The notes beneath the pieces are model-generated. The model saw nothing but the letters and a program-made list of their open reading frames with translations, was not told the DNA's origin and did no database searches. Positions 34,388-42,609 of a stretch of DNA of 52,431 bases are shown here, piece by piece. The position numbers and the translations under genes are program-made. The first letter of the stretch is position 1; every line of letters starts with the position of its first letter. Origin of the DNA: Lentilactobacillus parakefiri (GTDB taxonomy: Bacteria > Bacillota > Bacilli > Lactobacillales > Lactobacillaceae); assembly GCF_002157585.1 (NCBI RefSeq), contig NZ_BDGB01000150.1:1-52431 (forward strand), read 5' to 3'.

Positions 34388-35029
34388 TTAATAAAATGAC
34401 GGTTTATCCCAGTTAGTGTTAGGCTCGTTAACCCCGAGACTCTTTCTGGCAAACTTTCTTGAATTGTCGCTTAGAATATCAACAATCAGCTGGGCAACAG
34501 CTTGGCGCGTAACTTGAGTACCGCCAAACGGTTCATCGCTTTGAGTTAATTCGTAATTGGTATTGCCGTCCTTATTGTACAGCCATGCTAATCGCAAGAG
34601 GGTGTACGTCAGATCAGAATCCTCGATCGCTTTGGCAGTGGCTTTGCGCTTGATGATTGAACTTTCAATCATGCTGGTATTCCAGTGACCGAAGGCGCCT
34701 TTGACCTCGTCTTCAATGCCGAGAACAGTGGCTCCAATAAATTGGCGGACATGGTTGGCATCCATTGCTTCAATGATATTCTTCACTGATGTGATGTCCC
34801 GCATTTCGTTGAGATAGACAGCGTCCACGCCGTCCATGGCCTGGTTCAAGGTGTCGTGATCGTTAAAATCACCATCAATAAGCGTTTCACGATTGGGATC
34901 GCTTATGGTTAGTCGGCTGCTTGCATTGTGAGCGTATAGTTTTACGTTAAAGTCAGTTTGTTTTAAGAGCTGGGGGATTAAGAAACTCGAAATTTGCCCG
35001 GCAGCACCAAGAATTAAGACAGTTTTCAA
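34388..35029 (-). CDS. NAD(P)-binding NmrA/SDR-like oxidoreductase
   Basis: 213 residues, atypical short-chain dehydrogenase fold. The dinucleotide loop is LILGAAGQISSFL at the N-terminus; NIIEAMDANHVRQFIGATVLG and LTYTLLRLAWLYNKD follow the NmrA/NAD(P)H-binding pattern; the classical YxxxK pair is not evident, so it may be a sensor or quinone-type reductase. Product and substrate unknown. GGAGG precedes the ATG. Monocistronic. Confidence 0.85.
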   Translation of the reverse strand: MKTVLILGAAGQISSFLIPQLLKQTDFNVKLYAHNASSRLTISDPNRETLIDGDFNDHDTLNQAMDGVDAVYLNEMRDITSVKNIIEAMDANHVRQFIGATVLGIEDEVKGAFGHWNTSMIESSIIKRKATAKAIEDSDLTYTLLRLAWLYNKDGNTNYELTQSDEPFGGTQVTRQAVAQLIVDILSDNSRKFARKSLGVNEPNTNWDKPSFY

Positions 35030-35133
35030 AAAAATTCCTCCCTAAAATGATTTTGGGTACGCCCTTACTATAACGCAGATTTGTATTTGCGTAACGTTGA
35101 GCAATCATTTTAGCGGGGAATTTTGTGATTCAA

Positions 35134-36492
35134 CTAGTCTGTTAAATCATGTAATGCCTTTTGAGCGGCGACGTTCATGATGTTCCACGGCCGGTCAAAT
35201 CCTGGTTGGAAGAAGAAGTCGGCGTAGGCCAAGTCATCCAAGGTCATTTTTGTCTGAACGGCCAGACTAATGGCGTTGATGTTGGCAGTCACATCGCGTT
35301 TCGACATGATTTGCGCACCCAAGATGCGGTGATTGCCGGGATCAAAGGTGAGTTTGAAGTAGACCTTTTGATTGCCAGCCTTACCTGGGACAAACGGTGG
35401 TTGAGTGGTGTCAGTGACAAAGATCGATTGGCTCAAGATACCGTTGGCTGCTGAGGTGCCTTCCTTGATGCCAGTTGAGGCAAAATGATAATCAAAGACT
35501 GACAGTGCCGATGAACCAGAGACGGCTGGCATTTTCATGTCGTCACCAAGAACATTTTTGGCGGCAATTCGACCCTGACGACGGGCGTTAGTGGCCAATG
35601 CGATCTGGAGCGTCTTTCCTGTTGGCGCAAACGGAACTTTCGTGCTGTCACCCACTGCGTAGATGTCAGGCTGACTGGTTTCCAAATGGTCATTGACTTT
35701 GACCAGTCCCTTGTCGGTTAGGTCAAGGGTACCTTTTAGCCAGTCGGTATTTGGCTTAATGCCCGCAGTCTCAATAACCAGGTCACTTGGATATTCGGCC
35801 TGGTCAGTCTTGACGGTGCTGACCTGACCATTTTCGCCAGTAAACGATTTTACCGTTTGGCCGGGTGCTAAGTAAATATTGTGATCTTTCAGGGTATCTG
35901 AAAGAATATCGGTAAATTCCTGATCCAAGTAAAGGGCTAATGGTCTCGGAAGGATATCGATTAAAGTGACGTGCTTGCCGGCCTTTGAAAAGACTTCGGC
36001 GGCTTCAATGCCAATATATCCGGCACCCACGACCGTCACGTTTTGAACGGTCGGGTCAACCGTCTTTTCCTTTAATTTGATTGCCCAGTCGCGCCCACGC
36101 ATTGCATAGACGTTTGCGAGATCACCACCGGGAACTGGAATTTGTGCTGGAACGGCGCCTGCCGATAGGACCAATTTGTCATATTTTTCTTCCCGCGTCG
36201 AATCATCGTCCAAATTATGGACCACAACTGTATGCTCATCCGGATTAATTGAGGTCACTTCTTGGTGAACGAACACGCTGACTCCCTTGGCACGCATTTG
36301 CTCGGCCGTTGCATAACGAACGGAGTTGACATCCTTGACGACTCCTTCAAGATAAAGCTGCATGCCACAGGAGAGAAATGAGATGAAGTCACCCCTCTCA
36401 TACCATTGAATTTCGGTATCGGGCTTTTCTGCCAAAATCCCCCTAACAGTTTCAAACCCACCGTGAGATGAACCAATCACAATAACTTTCAT
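35134..36492 (-). CDS. nox: NADH oxidase / CoA-disulfide-reductase-family flavoenzyme
   Basis: 452 residues from ATG 36492 (AAAGGCGG upstream); the frame runs to 36633 without a site. N-terminal FAD loop VIVIGSSHGGFE, single redox cysteine C42 in FLSCGMQLYLEG, NADH loop VTVVGAGYIGIEAAEVF, FAD motif DIYAVGDSTKVPF and the C-terminal dimer domain. The single active cysteine fits water-forming NADH oxidases of lactic acid bacteria, which regenerate NAD+ and let heterofermenters gain ATP from acetate. CoA-disulfide reductase activity is the main alternative. Confidence 0.9.
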   Translation of the reverse strand: MKVIVIGSSHGGFETVRGILAEKPDTEIQWYERGDFISFLSCGMQLYLEGVVKDVNSVRYATAEQMRAKGVSVFVHQEVTSINPDEHTVVVHNLDDDSTREEKYDKLVLSAGAVPAQIPVPGGDLANVYAMRGRDWAIKLKEKTVDPTVQNVTVVGAGYIGIEAAEVFSKAGKHVTLIDILPRPLALYLDQEFTDILSDTLKDHNIYLAPGQTVKSFTGENGQVSTVKTDQAEYPSDLVIETAGIKPNTDWLKGTLDLTDKGLVKVNDHLETSQPDIYAVGDSTKVPFAPTGKTLQIALATNARRQGRIAAKNVLGDDMKMPAVSGSSALSVFDYHFASTGIKEGTSAANGILSQSIFVTDTTQPPFVPGKAGNQKVYFKLTFDPGNHRILGAQIMSKRDVTANINAISLAVQTKMTLDDLAYADFFFQPGFDRPWNIMNVAAQKALHDLTD

Positions 36493-36621
36493 CAACGATT
36501 CCGCCTTTCTGTATTCTTCATTTACAAGTGATTCACTTGCCAAATACAGCGTAACATATTTTGACGTTGGTTTGGGTAACAAATTAGAATAATTATAAAC
36601 TACGTGTAAAGTCTCCTGCCA

Positions 36622-36723
36622 AACGACGATCATTCAATTGGTTGGACATGAAAGAATGGGTGACGTTTACCGACCATTCACTGAAGGGCTTCCTGGTATG
36701 ACAAACTATTTAGAATCGTTATA
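36622..36723 (+). other. Possible gene-end remnant in the nox-thrE gap
   Basis: A 33-codon open stretch (IIQLVGHERMGDVYRPFTEG, then LPGMTNYLESL) ends in TAA. The composition looks protein-like, but no start or partner part is present and I cannot name a family. Otherwise the 350-base gap (36493-36841) holds only the terminator below. Confidence 0.2.
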
Positions 36724-36765
36724 ACGGAAACGCTATCACCTTGAGATAATTTTAAGCAATTGGAC

Positions 36766-36799
36766 AATAAAAAGGACACCCAAATTTGACCTGGGCGTC
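36766..36799 (-). terminator. Terminator of the thrE-type exporter operon
   Basis: Minus strand: GACGCCCA, 9-base loop, TGGGTGTC, then CTTTTTATT. One G-U pair in the stem. Confidence 0.75.
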
Positions 36800-36841
36800 T
36801 TGAACGGTTCCGTTCTTAAATAGGTCGTGACAAATGTTAGC

Positions 36842-37300
36842 TTAATGTTCCTGCTGGTTGGCCAAAAAACGAAGTAAAAATGGCTTAATCCGATAAAAGA
36901 TGACTTCGGCGACCACAAACCCCACTGCCAAGGCGATGGCAATTGTCAGCGCGTTGAACATATACTGCCCGGTGCGAATTTCATTGCCCAGGGTAAAGCT
37001 TCTCATCCCCAGATACAAAATGCCACCGGGAACGAGTGAGACGAGGCTTGGAACATAGATAATATTGACGGGAACCCGGAACATGACGGCGGAAATGTTG
37101 CCCAGGATGCCGATGACAATTGCCGCGGTAAAGTTCGGTAAGATCAAACTGTTATCGATTTGGAGAACTAAATAATATGCCACCCACGCCAATGACCCAG
37201 TGATCCCGGCAGGCAGAAGTGAGCGCCGGGGAACGTTGGTGACCAGACCGAAACCGACCGTTGACGCAAAACTGACAACCAATTCAATCAGAACTTTCAT
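36842..37300 (-). CDS. Threonine/serine exporter subunit, ThrE C-terminal half (DUF3815)
   Basis: 152 residues, about five membrane helices: FASTVGFGLVTNVPRRSLLPAG, helix of ILPNFTAAIVIGILGNISAVMFRVPVNI, then VPSLVSLVPGGILYLGMRS. In corynebacterial ThrE the two parts are one protein; in lactobacilli they are split. Start overlaps the stop of the upstream gene by 4 bases (ATGA), so both parts should be made together. Likely exports Thr/Ser or related small molecules. Confidence 0.88.
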   Translation of the reverse strand: MKVLIELVVSFASTVGFGLVTNVPRRSLLPAGITGSLAWVAYYLVLQIDNSLILPNFTAAIVIGILGNISAVMFRVPVNIIYVPSLVSLVPGGILYLGMRSFTLGNEIRTGQYMFNALTIAIALAVGFVVAEVIFYRIKPFLLRFLANQQEH

Positions 37301-38079
37301 AGGCCGCCTCCAATTATGTTGAAAATAATGCCAGACAGACCAGCCCCCAAGACCACGCCAGCACCAATTGATCCGGCAATGATTAAGGCGTCAACTGCTC
37401 GGACGACCCCCGAAATGGTGTTCCGATCGATAATTTCTCGAAATGAGTTGGTAATGGCAACCCCCGGAACTAAGGGCATCAAAGCACTGACGATAATGTT
37501 GCCGGCGTTTGTGGCAATTCCAAGAGATTGTAAAACGGCTGCTAAAAAGCCGACGGTAAAGCCACCTAAGCCAGCAGCGACATACGGCGTTTTGATCCGC
37601 GGGCTGGAGAGAGCGGCCGCTAAGTAACCGAAGATGCCGACAAAAAATGCCAACCCCAAATCAGCCCAAGTTGCCTTGAATAGCAGCATGGGGGCAACTG
37701 AAACCAAAGCGGCCCCAAAGACTTTCTCTGGCCAGGTAAAGTCAATGACTTTTTTGTCGATTTGGTTGATGGTTTGTTTAAGTTCATTGAAGTCAATTTG
37801 GCCAGTCACAAAATTTCTTGACATGGTATTAATTTCATCGACTTTTTCCAAATTAAAATCTCCCAGACGAACTTTGACCAGGTGGGTTTTGGTCTGATTT
37901 TTAACCCCCACAAACAAAGCGGTAATCGTGGCGTGGCAGCTAATATCGTAATGGGCAGCCCGGCCGATATATTCAACGGTGCCTTCAACCCGTGATGTTT
38001 CGGCGCCACTGGTGAGCAGAATCTTACCAACCTTGCCGCAAACGGCGATTAGTTCATCTTCAGATATTGATTGGTCCAT
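37297..38079 (-). CDS. Threonine/serine exporter subunit, ThrE N-terminal half (DUF1212)
   Basis: 260 residues from ATG 38079 (MDQSISEDELIAVCG), with AGGGGTGA five bases upstream; the frame opens at a TTG at 38094. The soluble N-terminal domain (LLTSGAETSRVEGTVEYIGRA... IDFTWPEKVF) precedes about five helices (AALVSVAPMLLFKATW; LMPLVPGVAITNSFREII). The conserved SGAETSRVE element marks DUF1212/ThrE. It is translated ahead of the short partner. The promoter was not identified; divergent to the methionine leader. Confidence 0.88.
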   Translation of the reverse strand: MDQSISEDELIAVCGKVGKILLTSGAETSRVEGTVEYIGRAAHYDISCHATITALFVGVKNQTKTHLVKVRLGDFNLEKVDEINTMSRNFVTGQIDFNELKQTINQIDKKVIDFTWPEKVFGAALVSVAPMLLFKATWADLGLAFFVGIFGYLAAALSSPRIKTPYVAAGLGGFTVGFLAAVLQSLGIATNAGNIIVSALMPLVPGVAITNSFREIIDRNTISGVVRAVDALIIAGSIGAGVVLGAGLSGIIFNIIGGGL

Positions 38080-38164
38080 GGTTTCACCCCTCAAAATTTT
38101 TTCTTATTCTCTATTATAAACTCATATGATTTTAATCATGCCAAAAAAATTTAACAAAATGTGG

Positions 38165-38193
38165 TTGACAATGCCCAATTGTGATGATAAAGT
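38165..38193 (+). promoter_or_regulatory. Promoter of the methionine leader
   Basis: TTGACA (38165-38170), 17 bases, TAAAGT (38188-38193). Transcription would begin near 38200, just before the T-box RNA. Confidence 0.55.
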
Positions 38194-38214
38194 TATGAGC
38201 AATTATTAAAAACA

Positions 38215-38481
38215 AATTAGACGTTGAAGAGAAGAGTAACGTTAATGCATTCCTAAAGAGAGCTTCGATTGGTGAGAGAAGTGGTTTGCAGCGACGTGAA
38301 GATGAGCTCTGAGTCAGGTATCCGGTCGACTGGCTAGGATATCCGCGAGTCCGCGATACAGGACCGGGTATTCCAAGGAGTACTTATTAAGGCTGTCATT
38401 GTGAGGTGGCAGTAAATCAGGGTGGCATCACGAAGCTTTCGTCCCGTAGTTAGATAACTATGTGGACGGAAGCTTTTTTAT
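38215..38481 (+). promoter_or_regulatory. T-box riboswitch, methionine specifier
   Basis: Stem I has AGAGCT (38259-38264) pairing with AGCTCT (38305-38310); the specifier ATG (Met) sits at 38302-38304 in GAAGATG. The T-box is AGGGTGGCATCACG (38419-38432); GTGA (38401-38404) can pair with TCAC to form the antiterminator. The terminator is AAGCTTTCGTCC (38433-38444) with GGACGGAAGCTT (38464-38475) and a T run. Uncharged tRNA-Met would allow read-through into metA-metY. The UGGN base is C here, where I would expect U for a tRNA with discriminator A. Confidence 0.92.
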
Positions 38482-38503
38482 TTTATCTAAGGAGATGAGT
38501 TGG

Positions 38504-39379
38504 ATGACGGCAAACGCAATTAACGGTTTTTTGAAAGCAGCACAAAAGTGGGACAGCCACGAAGTAACGAATCCTCTATCAATTTTGGTGTTGAATCTGA
38601 TGCCGACTCGGGAAAATACTGAACGGCAATTTTTAACCCGCTTCAGTGAAATCAGTTCAGATGCAGAATTGACGTTTATGTACCCGTCATCCCATCATTT
38701 TCGGGGGATATCGAAAACAGCCATCGAACGGGACTATGTTTGTTTAGATCAAATCCGAAATGCCCATTATGACGGGCTGATTGTGACGGGCGCTCCTGTA
38801 GAAACCCTGCCGTTTAATTAGGTTGATTATTGGGATGAGCTTGGAGACATCATTGACTGGTCAAAAGATCACGTCACCGAATGTCTATATGAATGTTGGG
38901 CCGCGCAAGCCTGTTTGTTCCACGACTTTGGTGTTCGGAAACACTTGCTGCTGAGTAAATTGTTTGGCATCTATCCGGCTGAAACCATCAACTCGGAATC
39001 ACCAATTGCCCGTGGCTTCGGTGCTGGCGGTTTGCTGAAAATGCCACAATCCAGGCACACTGGCATTGTTCTGGACGAGGATCATTTGCCAAATGGATTG
39101 ACGATTGATGTTTCATCCCCAAAGACCGGGCCAATTATTCTATCGGCGACGGATCGACACAGCACCTATATTACCGGCCACCCAGAGTATTCGGAAGAAA
39201 CGCTGGCATTAGAATACTACCGGGATTTATATGAACAGATGCCAATCAGACTTCCACAAAACTACTTCATCGATCAGGATTCAGGAACGGTGGATTATTC
39301 CTGGAAAGCCAGCAGTATTCAAATTTATGATAATTGGACGAAAATCATCGCAAATCAGAAAGTGGGTTTATCAATATGA
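38504..39379 (+). pseudogene. metA: Homoserine O-acetyltransferase (MetA family) with in-frame TAG
   Basis: 291 codons, from ATG 38504 with AAGGAG upstream, interrupted by TAG at 38819-38821 (TGAPVETLPFN-stop-VDYWDELGD). A CAG codon there would fit (one C-to-T change). The catalytic Cys in YECWAAQA and the His/Glu in GHPEYSEETL lie after the stop. The Glu in GAPVE matches the position that selects acetyl-CoA over succinyl-CoA in this family, so the intact enzyme would make O-acetylhomoserine for MetY. The stop separates the N-terminal part from the active site, so the product should be dead unless read through. Under Met T-box control. Confidence 0.9.
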
Positions 39380-40683
39380 CAGAAGAAAATCACAATTTAC
39401 ATTTCGAAACGCTTCAAGTACACGCAGGCCAGACAGTTGATGAAACGGGTTCGAGAGCGGTGCCAATTTATCAAACGACTTCCTATGTGTTCGATAATCC
39501 GGAGCAGGCAGCCGGCCGATTTGGATTGACCGATCCCGGCAACATTTACACACGCCTCACGAATCCCACCACGGATGTTGTCGACAAACGGGTTGCGGCT
39601 TTGGAAAACGGAACGGGTGGTGTGACCTTAGCAACTGGTTCGGCAGCTATCACGGCGGCAATCCTGAACGTTGCCGGCAAGGGAGATGAAATTGTCTCGG
39701 CCAGCACTTTGTATGGTGGAACCTTTAACCTTTTCAATGTGACACTACCAAAATTAGGGATTAAAACCCATTTTGTGGACCCAGATGATCCGGCTAACTT
39801 TGAAGCACCCATTAATGAGCATACCAAAGCGCTCTACATTGAAAGTATTGGCAATCCAGGGATCAATTTGATTGACTTTGAAGCCGTTGCCAAAATCGCA
39901 CATAAGCATGGCATTATCTTAATTGTCGACAACACGTTCGGCACTCCGTATCTTGTTCGGCCACTGGATCACGGTGCTGATGTTGTCGTTCATTCGGCCA
40001 CCAAGTTCATTGGCGGGCATGGCACTACAATGGGCGGCGTGAAGTTCGATTGGAAAAAAAGTGGCCGCTATCCTGGCTTCACCGAACCCAATGCGCAATA
40101 TAACGGTTTGGTGTTTGCCGATCTCGGGGGCGGCGCCTTTACAACTAAAGTCCGCGCAGAATCCTTGCGAGATTTGGGAGCCACGATCAGTCCGTTTAAC
40201 TCATTCCTGCTGCTTCAAGGCCTTGAGTCACTTTCATTGCGAGTTGAACGACATGTGGAAAACACCAAAAAGATTGTTAACTTTTTGCATAATCATCAAA
40301 AAGTCGCTTGGATCAATTATCCAGGACTCGAGGATAGCCCATACCACGCGTTGGCAGAGAAGTATTTTCCAAAGGGGGTCGGTTCAATCTTTACACTTGG
40401 TCTAAAGGGCGGTGAAAAGGCTGGCAAACAACTGATCCAAAACCTCAAGTTATTCTCCTTGCTGGCTAACGTTGCGGATGCCAAATCATTGATCATCCAT
40501 CCGGCATCTACGACCCATGCCCAATTGAACGAAGAAGAGCTGCGTGAAGCAGGGATTACGCCCGATTTGATCCGAGTTTCAGTTGGCGTTGAAAATGCGG
40601 ATGATTTGATTGCTGACCTCAGTCAGGCTCTGGATAAAATTCCAGAAGGTGTCGAGGAAACGGCTGGGGCACCGAAACCATAA
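39376..40683 (+). CDS. metY: O-acetylhomoserine sulfhydrylase (MetY/CysD type)
   Basis: 435 residues, PLP enzyme of the Cys/Met metabolism family. Seen: [34 protein letters not shown]-like [24 protein letters not shown], and the PLP lysine in [11 protein letters not shown]. It makes homocysteine from O-acetylhomoserine and sulfide, matching the acetyl specificity of MetA. ATG overlaps the metA stop (ATGA), so its translation is normally coupled to metA and could fall because of the metA stop. Ends with a terminator at 40701. Confidence 0.95.
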   Translation: MTEENHNLHFETLQVHAGQTVDETGSRAVPIYQTTSYVFDNPEQAAGRFGLTDPGNIYTRLTNPTTDVVDKRVAALENGTGGVTLATGSAAITAAILNVAGKGDEIVSASTLYGGTFNLFNVTLPKLGIKTHFVDPDDPANFEAPINEHTKALYIESIGNPGINLIDFEAVAKIAHKHGIILIVDNTFGTPYLVRPLDHGADVVVHSATKFIGGHGTTMGGVKFDWKKSGRYPGFTEPNAQYNGLVFADLGGGAFTTKVRAESLRDLGATISPFNSFLLLQGLESLSLRVERHVENTKKIVNFLHNHQKVAWINYPGLEDSPYHALAEKYFPKGVGSIFTLGLKGGEKAGKQLIQNLKLFSLLANVADAKSLIIHPASTTHAQLNEEELREAGITPDLIRVSVGVENADDLIADLSQALDKIPEGVEETAGAPKP

Positions 40684-40700
40684 ATCTAATTAGTCTGATG

Positions 40701-40735
40701 AAGGATTAACTGCAATATGCGGTTAGTCCTTTTGT
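40701..40735 (+). terminator. Terminator of the metA-metY operon
   Basis: AAGGATTAACTGCA (40701-40714) pairs with TGCGGTTAGTCCTT (40718-40731), with two G-U pairs, then TTGTTTT. Confidence 0.75.
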
Positions 40736-40808
40736 TTTATAGGTTAATGTTGTCTGCCATTATTGCATTAGCAAGATTGGTCGGTTTTAAATGTTCTGAA
40801 ACGTTTGT

Positions 40809-40949
40809 GATTTTGCCAGCTGGGCTCCGCCTGCCATAGTGGCTTTGATTTCAAGCCTGTAGTCTTGAAATACAAAGGTGCTGTAATCGCCGCTTTCAGC
40901 GACTCAACAGCACTTTCACTATGGCTGGCAATGCCCAGCCGGCAAAATC
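40809..40949. repeat. Cloverleaf-forming intergenic element, copy 1
   Basis: Outer arms GATTTTGCC-A-GCTGGGC (40809-40825) and GCCCAGC-C-GGCAAAATC (40933-40949), then CCATAGTG/CACTATGG (40834-40841 with 40917-40924). Inside are two hairpins: ATTTCAAG/CTTGAAAT (40848-40871, loop CCTGTAGT) and GTGCTGT/ACAGCAC (40878-40913). The whole folds as a three-way or four-arm junction. It has a diverged inverted copy at 41164. No open frame of substance; not a tRNA. Confidence 0.8.
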
Positions 40950-41163
40950 AGGCAACTGAGAGGGTCAAATTGCCGATGATTGGTTCATGAGCTTTTCAAG
41001 CCAGGTTGAAGTATAGTCCCTCGGAGCTTTTGATGTTCTACAACCGTTTAGCGTAATTGCTCTTGTATGTGTCAATATGCGGCTCCAAGCGTTTGAGTAA
41101 TGGAAATTATAAACCATGGGTGGATTGACTTGTCATGTAACGTTGCATCAGCGTTTCAAAGAA

Positions 41164-41310
41164 GTGGCGCTCAGTTCGTTGGCATTGACTACCATAGTGA
41201 AAGGTGTTGTTGAGTCGCGAAAGCGGCGATTACAACACCCTGGCATTTCGAGACTACAGGCTCGAAATCCAGGCCACTATGGTAGGCAGAGCCAACGTGC
41301 TGAGCGCCAC
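41164..41310. repeat. Cloverleaf-forming intergenic element, copy 2 (inverted)
   Basis: Outer arms GTGGCGCTCAG / CTGAGCGCCAC and CGTTGGC / GCCAACG, then ACCATAGTG / CACTATGGT. Hairpins GGTGTTGT.. / ..ACAACACC (41203-41239) and ATTTCGAG/CTCGAAAT (41245-41268). Read on the minus strand it aligns with copy 1 throughout the core; where the stems differ (GTGCTGT to GTGTTGT, ATTTCAAG to ATTTCGAG, GCCATAGTG to ACCATAGTG) both sides changed. Between the copies (40950-41163) I see nothing coding. Confidence 0.8.
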
Positions 41311-41357
41311 GGCAGTCCAACCTAAAACTAAATGGAATATGAGCAAAACGATAATAT

Positions 41358-41531
41358 TATTCATGAATACAGATGTGAATAAATTTCCTTCACAGGACAA
41401 ATATACATCTTTATACTCAGTTATATGAATAAATATCAATAAGCGAATAAAATCATGAATAATACTTAAAAAACGTTGCATTATCCTGCATGCTGTTGTA
41501 AGATGTTTTCAATTCATTAATATTCAATTAG
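41358..41531 (+). promoter_or_regulatory. argC promoter and ArgR-type boxes
   Basis: Promoter TTGCAT (41476-41481), 17 bases, TAAGAT (41499-41504). Candidate ARG boxes share TGAATA/ATTCA half-sites: TATTCATGAATA (41358-41369) with GTGAATAAA nearby, TATATGAATAAATATCAATA (41422-41441), CGAATAAAATCATGAATAA (41444-41462) and AATTCATTAATATTCAATTA (41511-41530) over the start site. Arginine-bound ArgR would repress by covering the promoter. Confidence 0.65.
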
Positions 41532-41563
41532 AAGAATATTTAGAAAGATGAGAGGCGATTTAT

Positions 41564-42592
41564 TTGCAAGTGGCTTTAGTCGGGATTACGGGATATGCAG
41601 GAATGGTGTTGTATCAACTCCTCCGTCGGCACCCGGAAGTGGACGGGATTAGCCTGTACGATCATAAATTAACTGAAAATGAGAAGTTGTCGCAAATGGT
41701 ATCGGCTTTTTATACAGATGACACAGAGGTGCAGCCATATGATCCCGGAACAATTATGGCGGACAATCAAATGGTGTTCTTCGCAACGTCGGCTGGCGTT
41801 ACTGCTCAGCTCAGCGAGCCATATATCCAGGCAGGTTTTCCGGTCATTGATCTCTCTGGGGACTTAAGACTGGAAGATGCCAGCGAGTACCAACGCTGGT
41901 ACCATAAACCAGCTGCTTCACAACTGGCAATGCAACAAGCCCATTATGGCTTAGCCGATTTCAAATCGGCTGCTGACCACACTTACGTTGCCAATCCCGG
42001 CTGTTATGCTACGGCGACACTATTAGGTTTGGCCCCGCTGGTTCAAAACGATTTGATTGACCCGGAGTCAATTATCGTTGATGCCAAATCAGGAACCTCG
42101 GGGGCCGGCAAAAATCCCGCCAAAGCCACTCATTTCACCCAGGCGAATGACAACCTGCAGATTTACAAACCCAACCAACACCAGCACATTCCAGAAATCG
42201 TGTTGGAATTGCAGCGTTGGAACAAAGACGTGGCTGCTATCCAATTTATGACGACATTACTGCCAATCACCCGCGGCATCATGAGTACGATCTACGCTAA
42301 GACTAAGCCTGGTGTTGACAGTGCTCAAATTGATCAAGCCTATAACACCACATATGCCAACAAGTCATTTGTTCATTACATGGGTGAGCAGTTACCTGAC
42401 ATTAAGCAAGTCGTCGGCACCAACAACTGCGATCTTGGCGTTATCTACAATCCCGTCACCCGGACAGTGACTGTCGACAGCGTGATTGATAATTTACTCA
42501 AAGGAGCGGCTGGCCAAGCCGTTCAAAATTTTAACCAGATGTTTCATTATGAACAAACCAGCGGCTTGAACCTACAAACGTTTTTGCCGTAA
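41564..42592 (+). CDS. argC: N-acetyl-gamma-glutamyl-phosphate reductase
   Basis: 342 residues from a TTG start (GAGAGGCG six bases upstream). NADPH loop VALVGITGYAGMVLYQLL, catalytic cysteine in VANPGCYATA, KSGTSGAGKNP, and the His-rich active-site loop PNQHQHIPEI. Third step of arginine biosynthesis, making N-acetylglutamate semialdehyde. First gene of argCJBD behind ArgR-type boxes; 17 bases before argJ. The gene is intact. Confidence 0.96.
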   Translation: MQVALVGITGYAGMVLYQLLRRHPEVDGISLYDHKLTENEKLSQMVSAFYTDDTEVQPYDPGTIMADNQMVFFATSAGVTAQLSEPYIQAGFPVIDLSGDLRLEDASEYQRWYHKPAASQLAMQQAHYGLADFKSAADHTYVANPGCYATATLLGLAPLVQNDLIDPESIIVDAKSGTSGAGKNPAKATHFTQANDNLQIYKPNQHQHIPEIVLELQRWNKDVAAIQFMTTLLPITRGIMSTIYAKTKPGVDSAQIDQAYNTTYANKSFVHYMGEQLPDIKQVVGTNNCDLGVIYNPVTRTVTVDSVIDNLLKGAAGQAVQNFNQMFHYEQTSGLNLQTFLP

Positions 42593-42609
42593 AACAAGGA
42601 GAGATTTGA

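Noticed and set aside
36493-36633. A longer start for the NADH oxidase.
   Set aside because: The added 47 residues do not fit the family, which begins MKVIVIGSSHGG, and ATG 36492 has a good ribosome site.
36622-36723. Considered calling the open stretch an integrase tail.
   Set aside because: The spacing of the Gly-His and Tyr residues does not fit a tyrosine recombinase, and no other part of such a gene is present.
40809-41310. Cloverleaf folds might be tRNA genes.
   Set aside because: Arms are too long, there is no T-loop GTTCRA motif, no anticodon arm of normal size and no CCA-type end.
41116-41428. Open frames of ~70 codons across the second cloverleaf element.
   Set aside because: They are by-products of the palindromic sequence; no ribosome site, and the same region is explained by paired stems.
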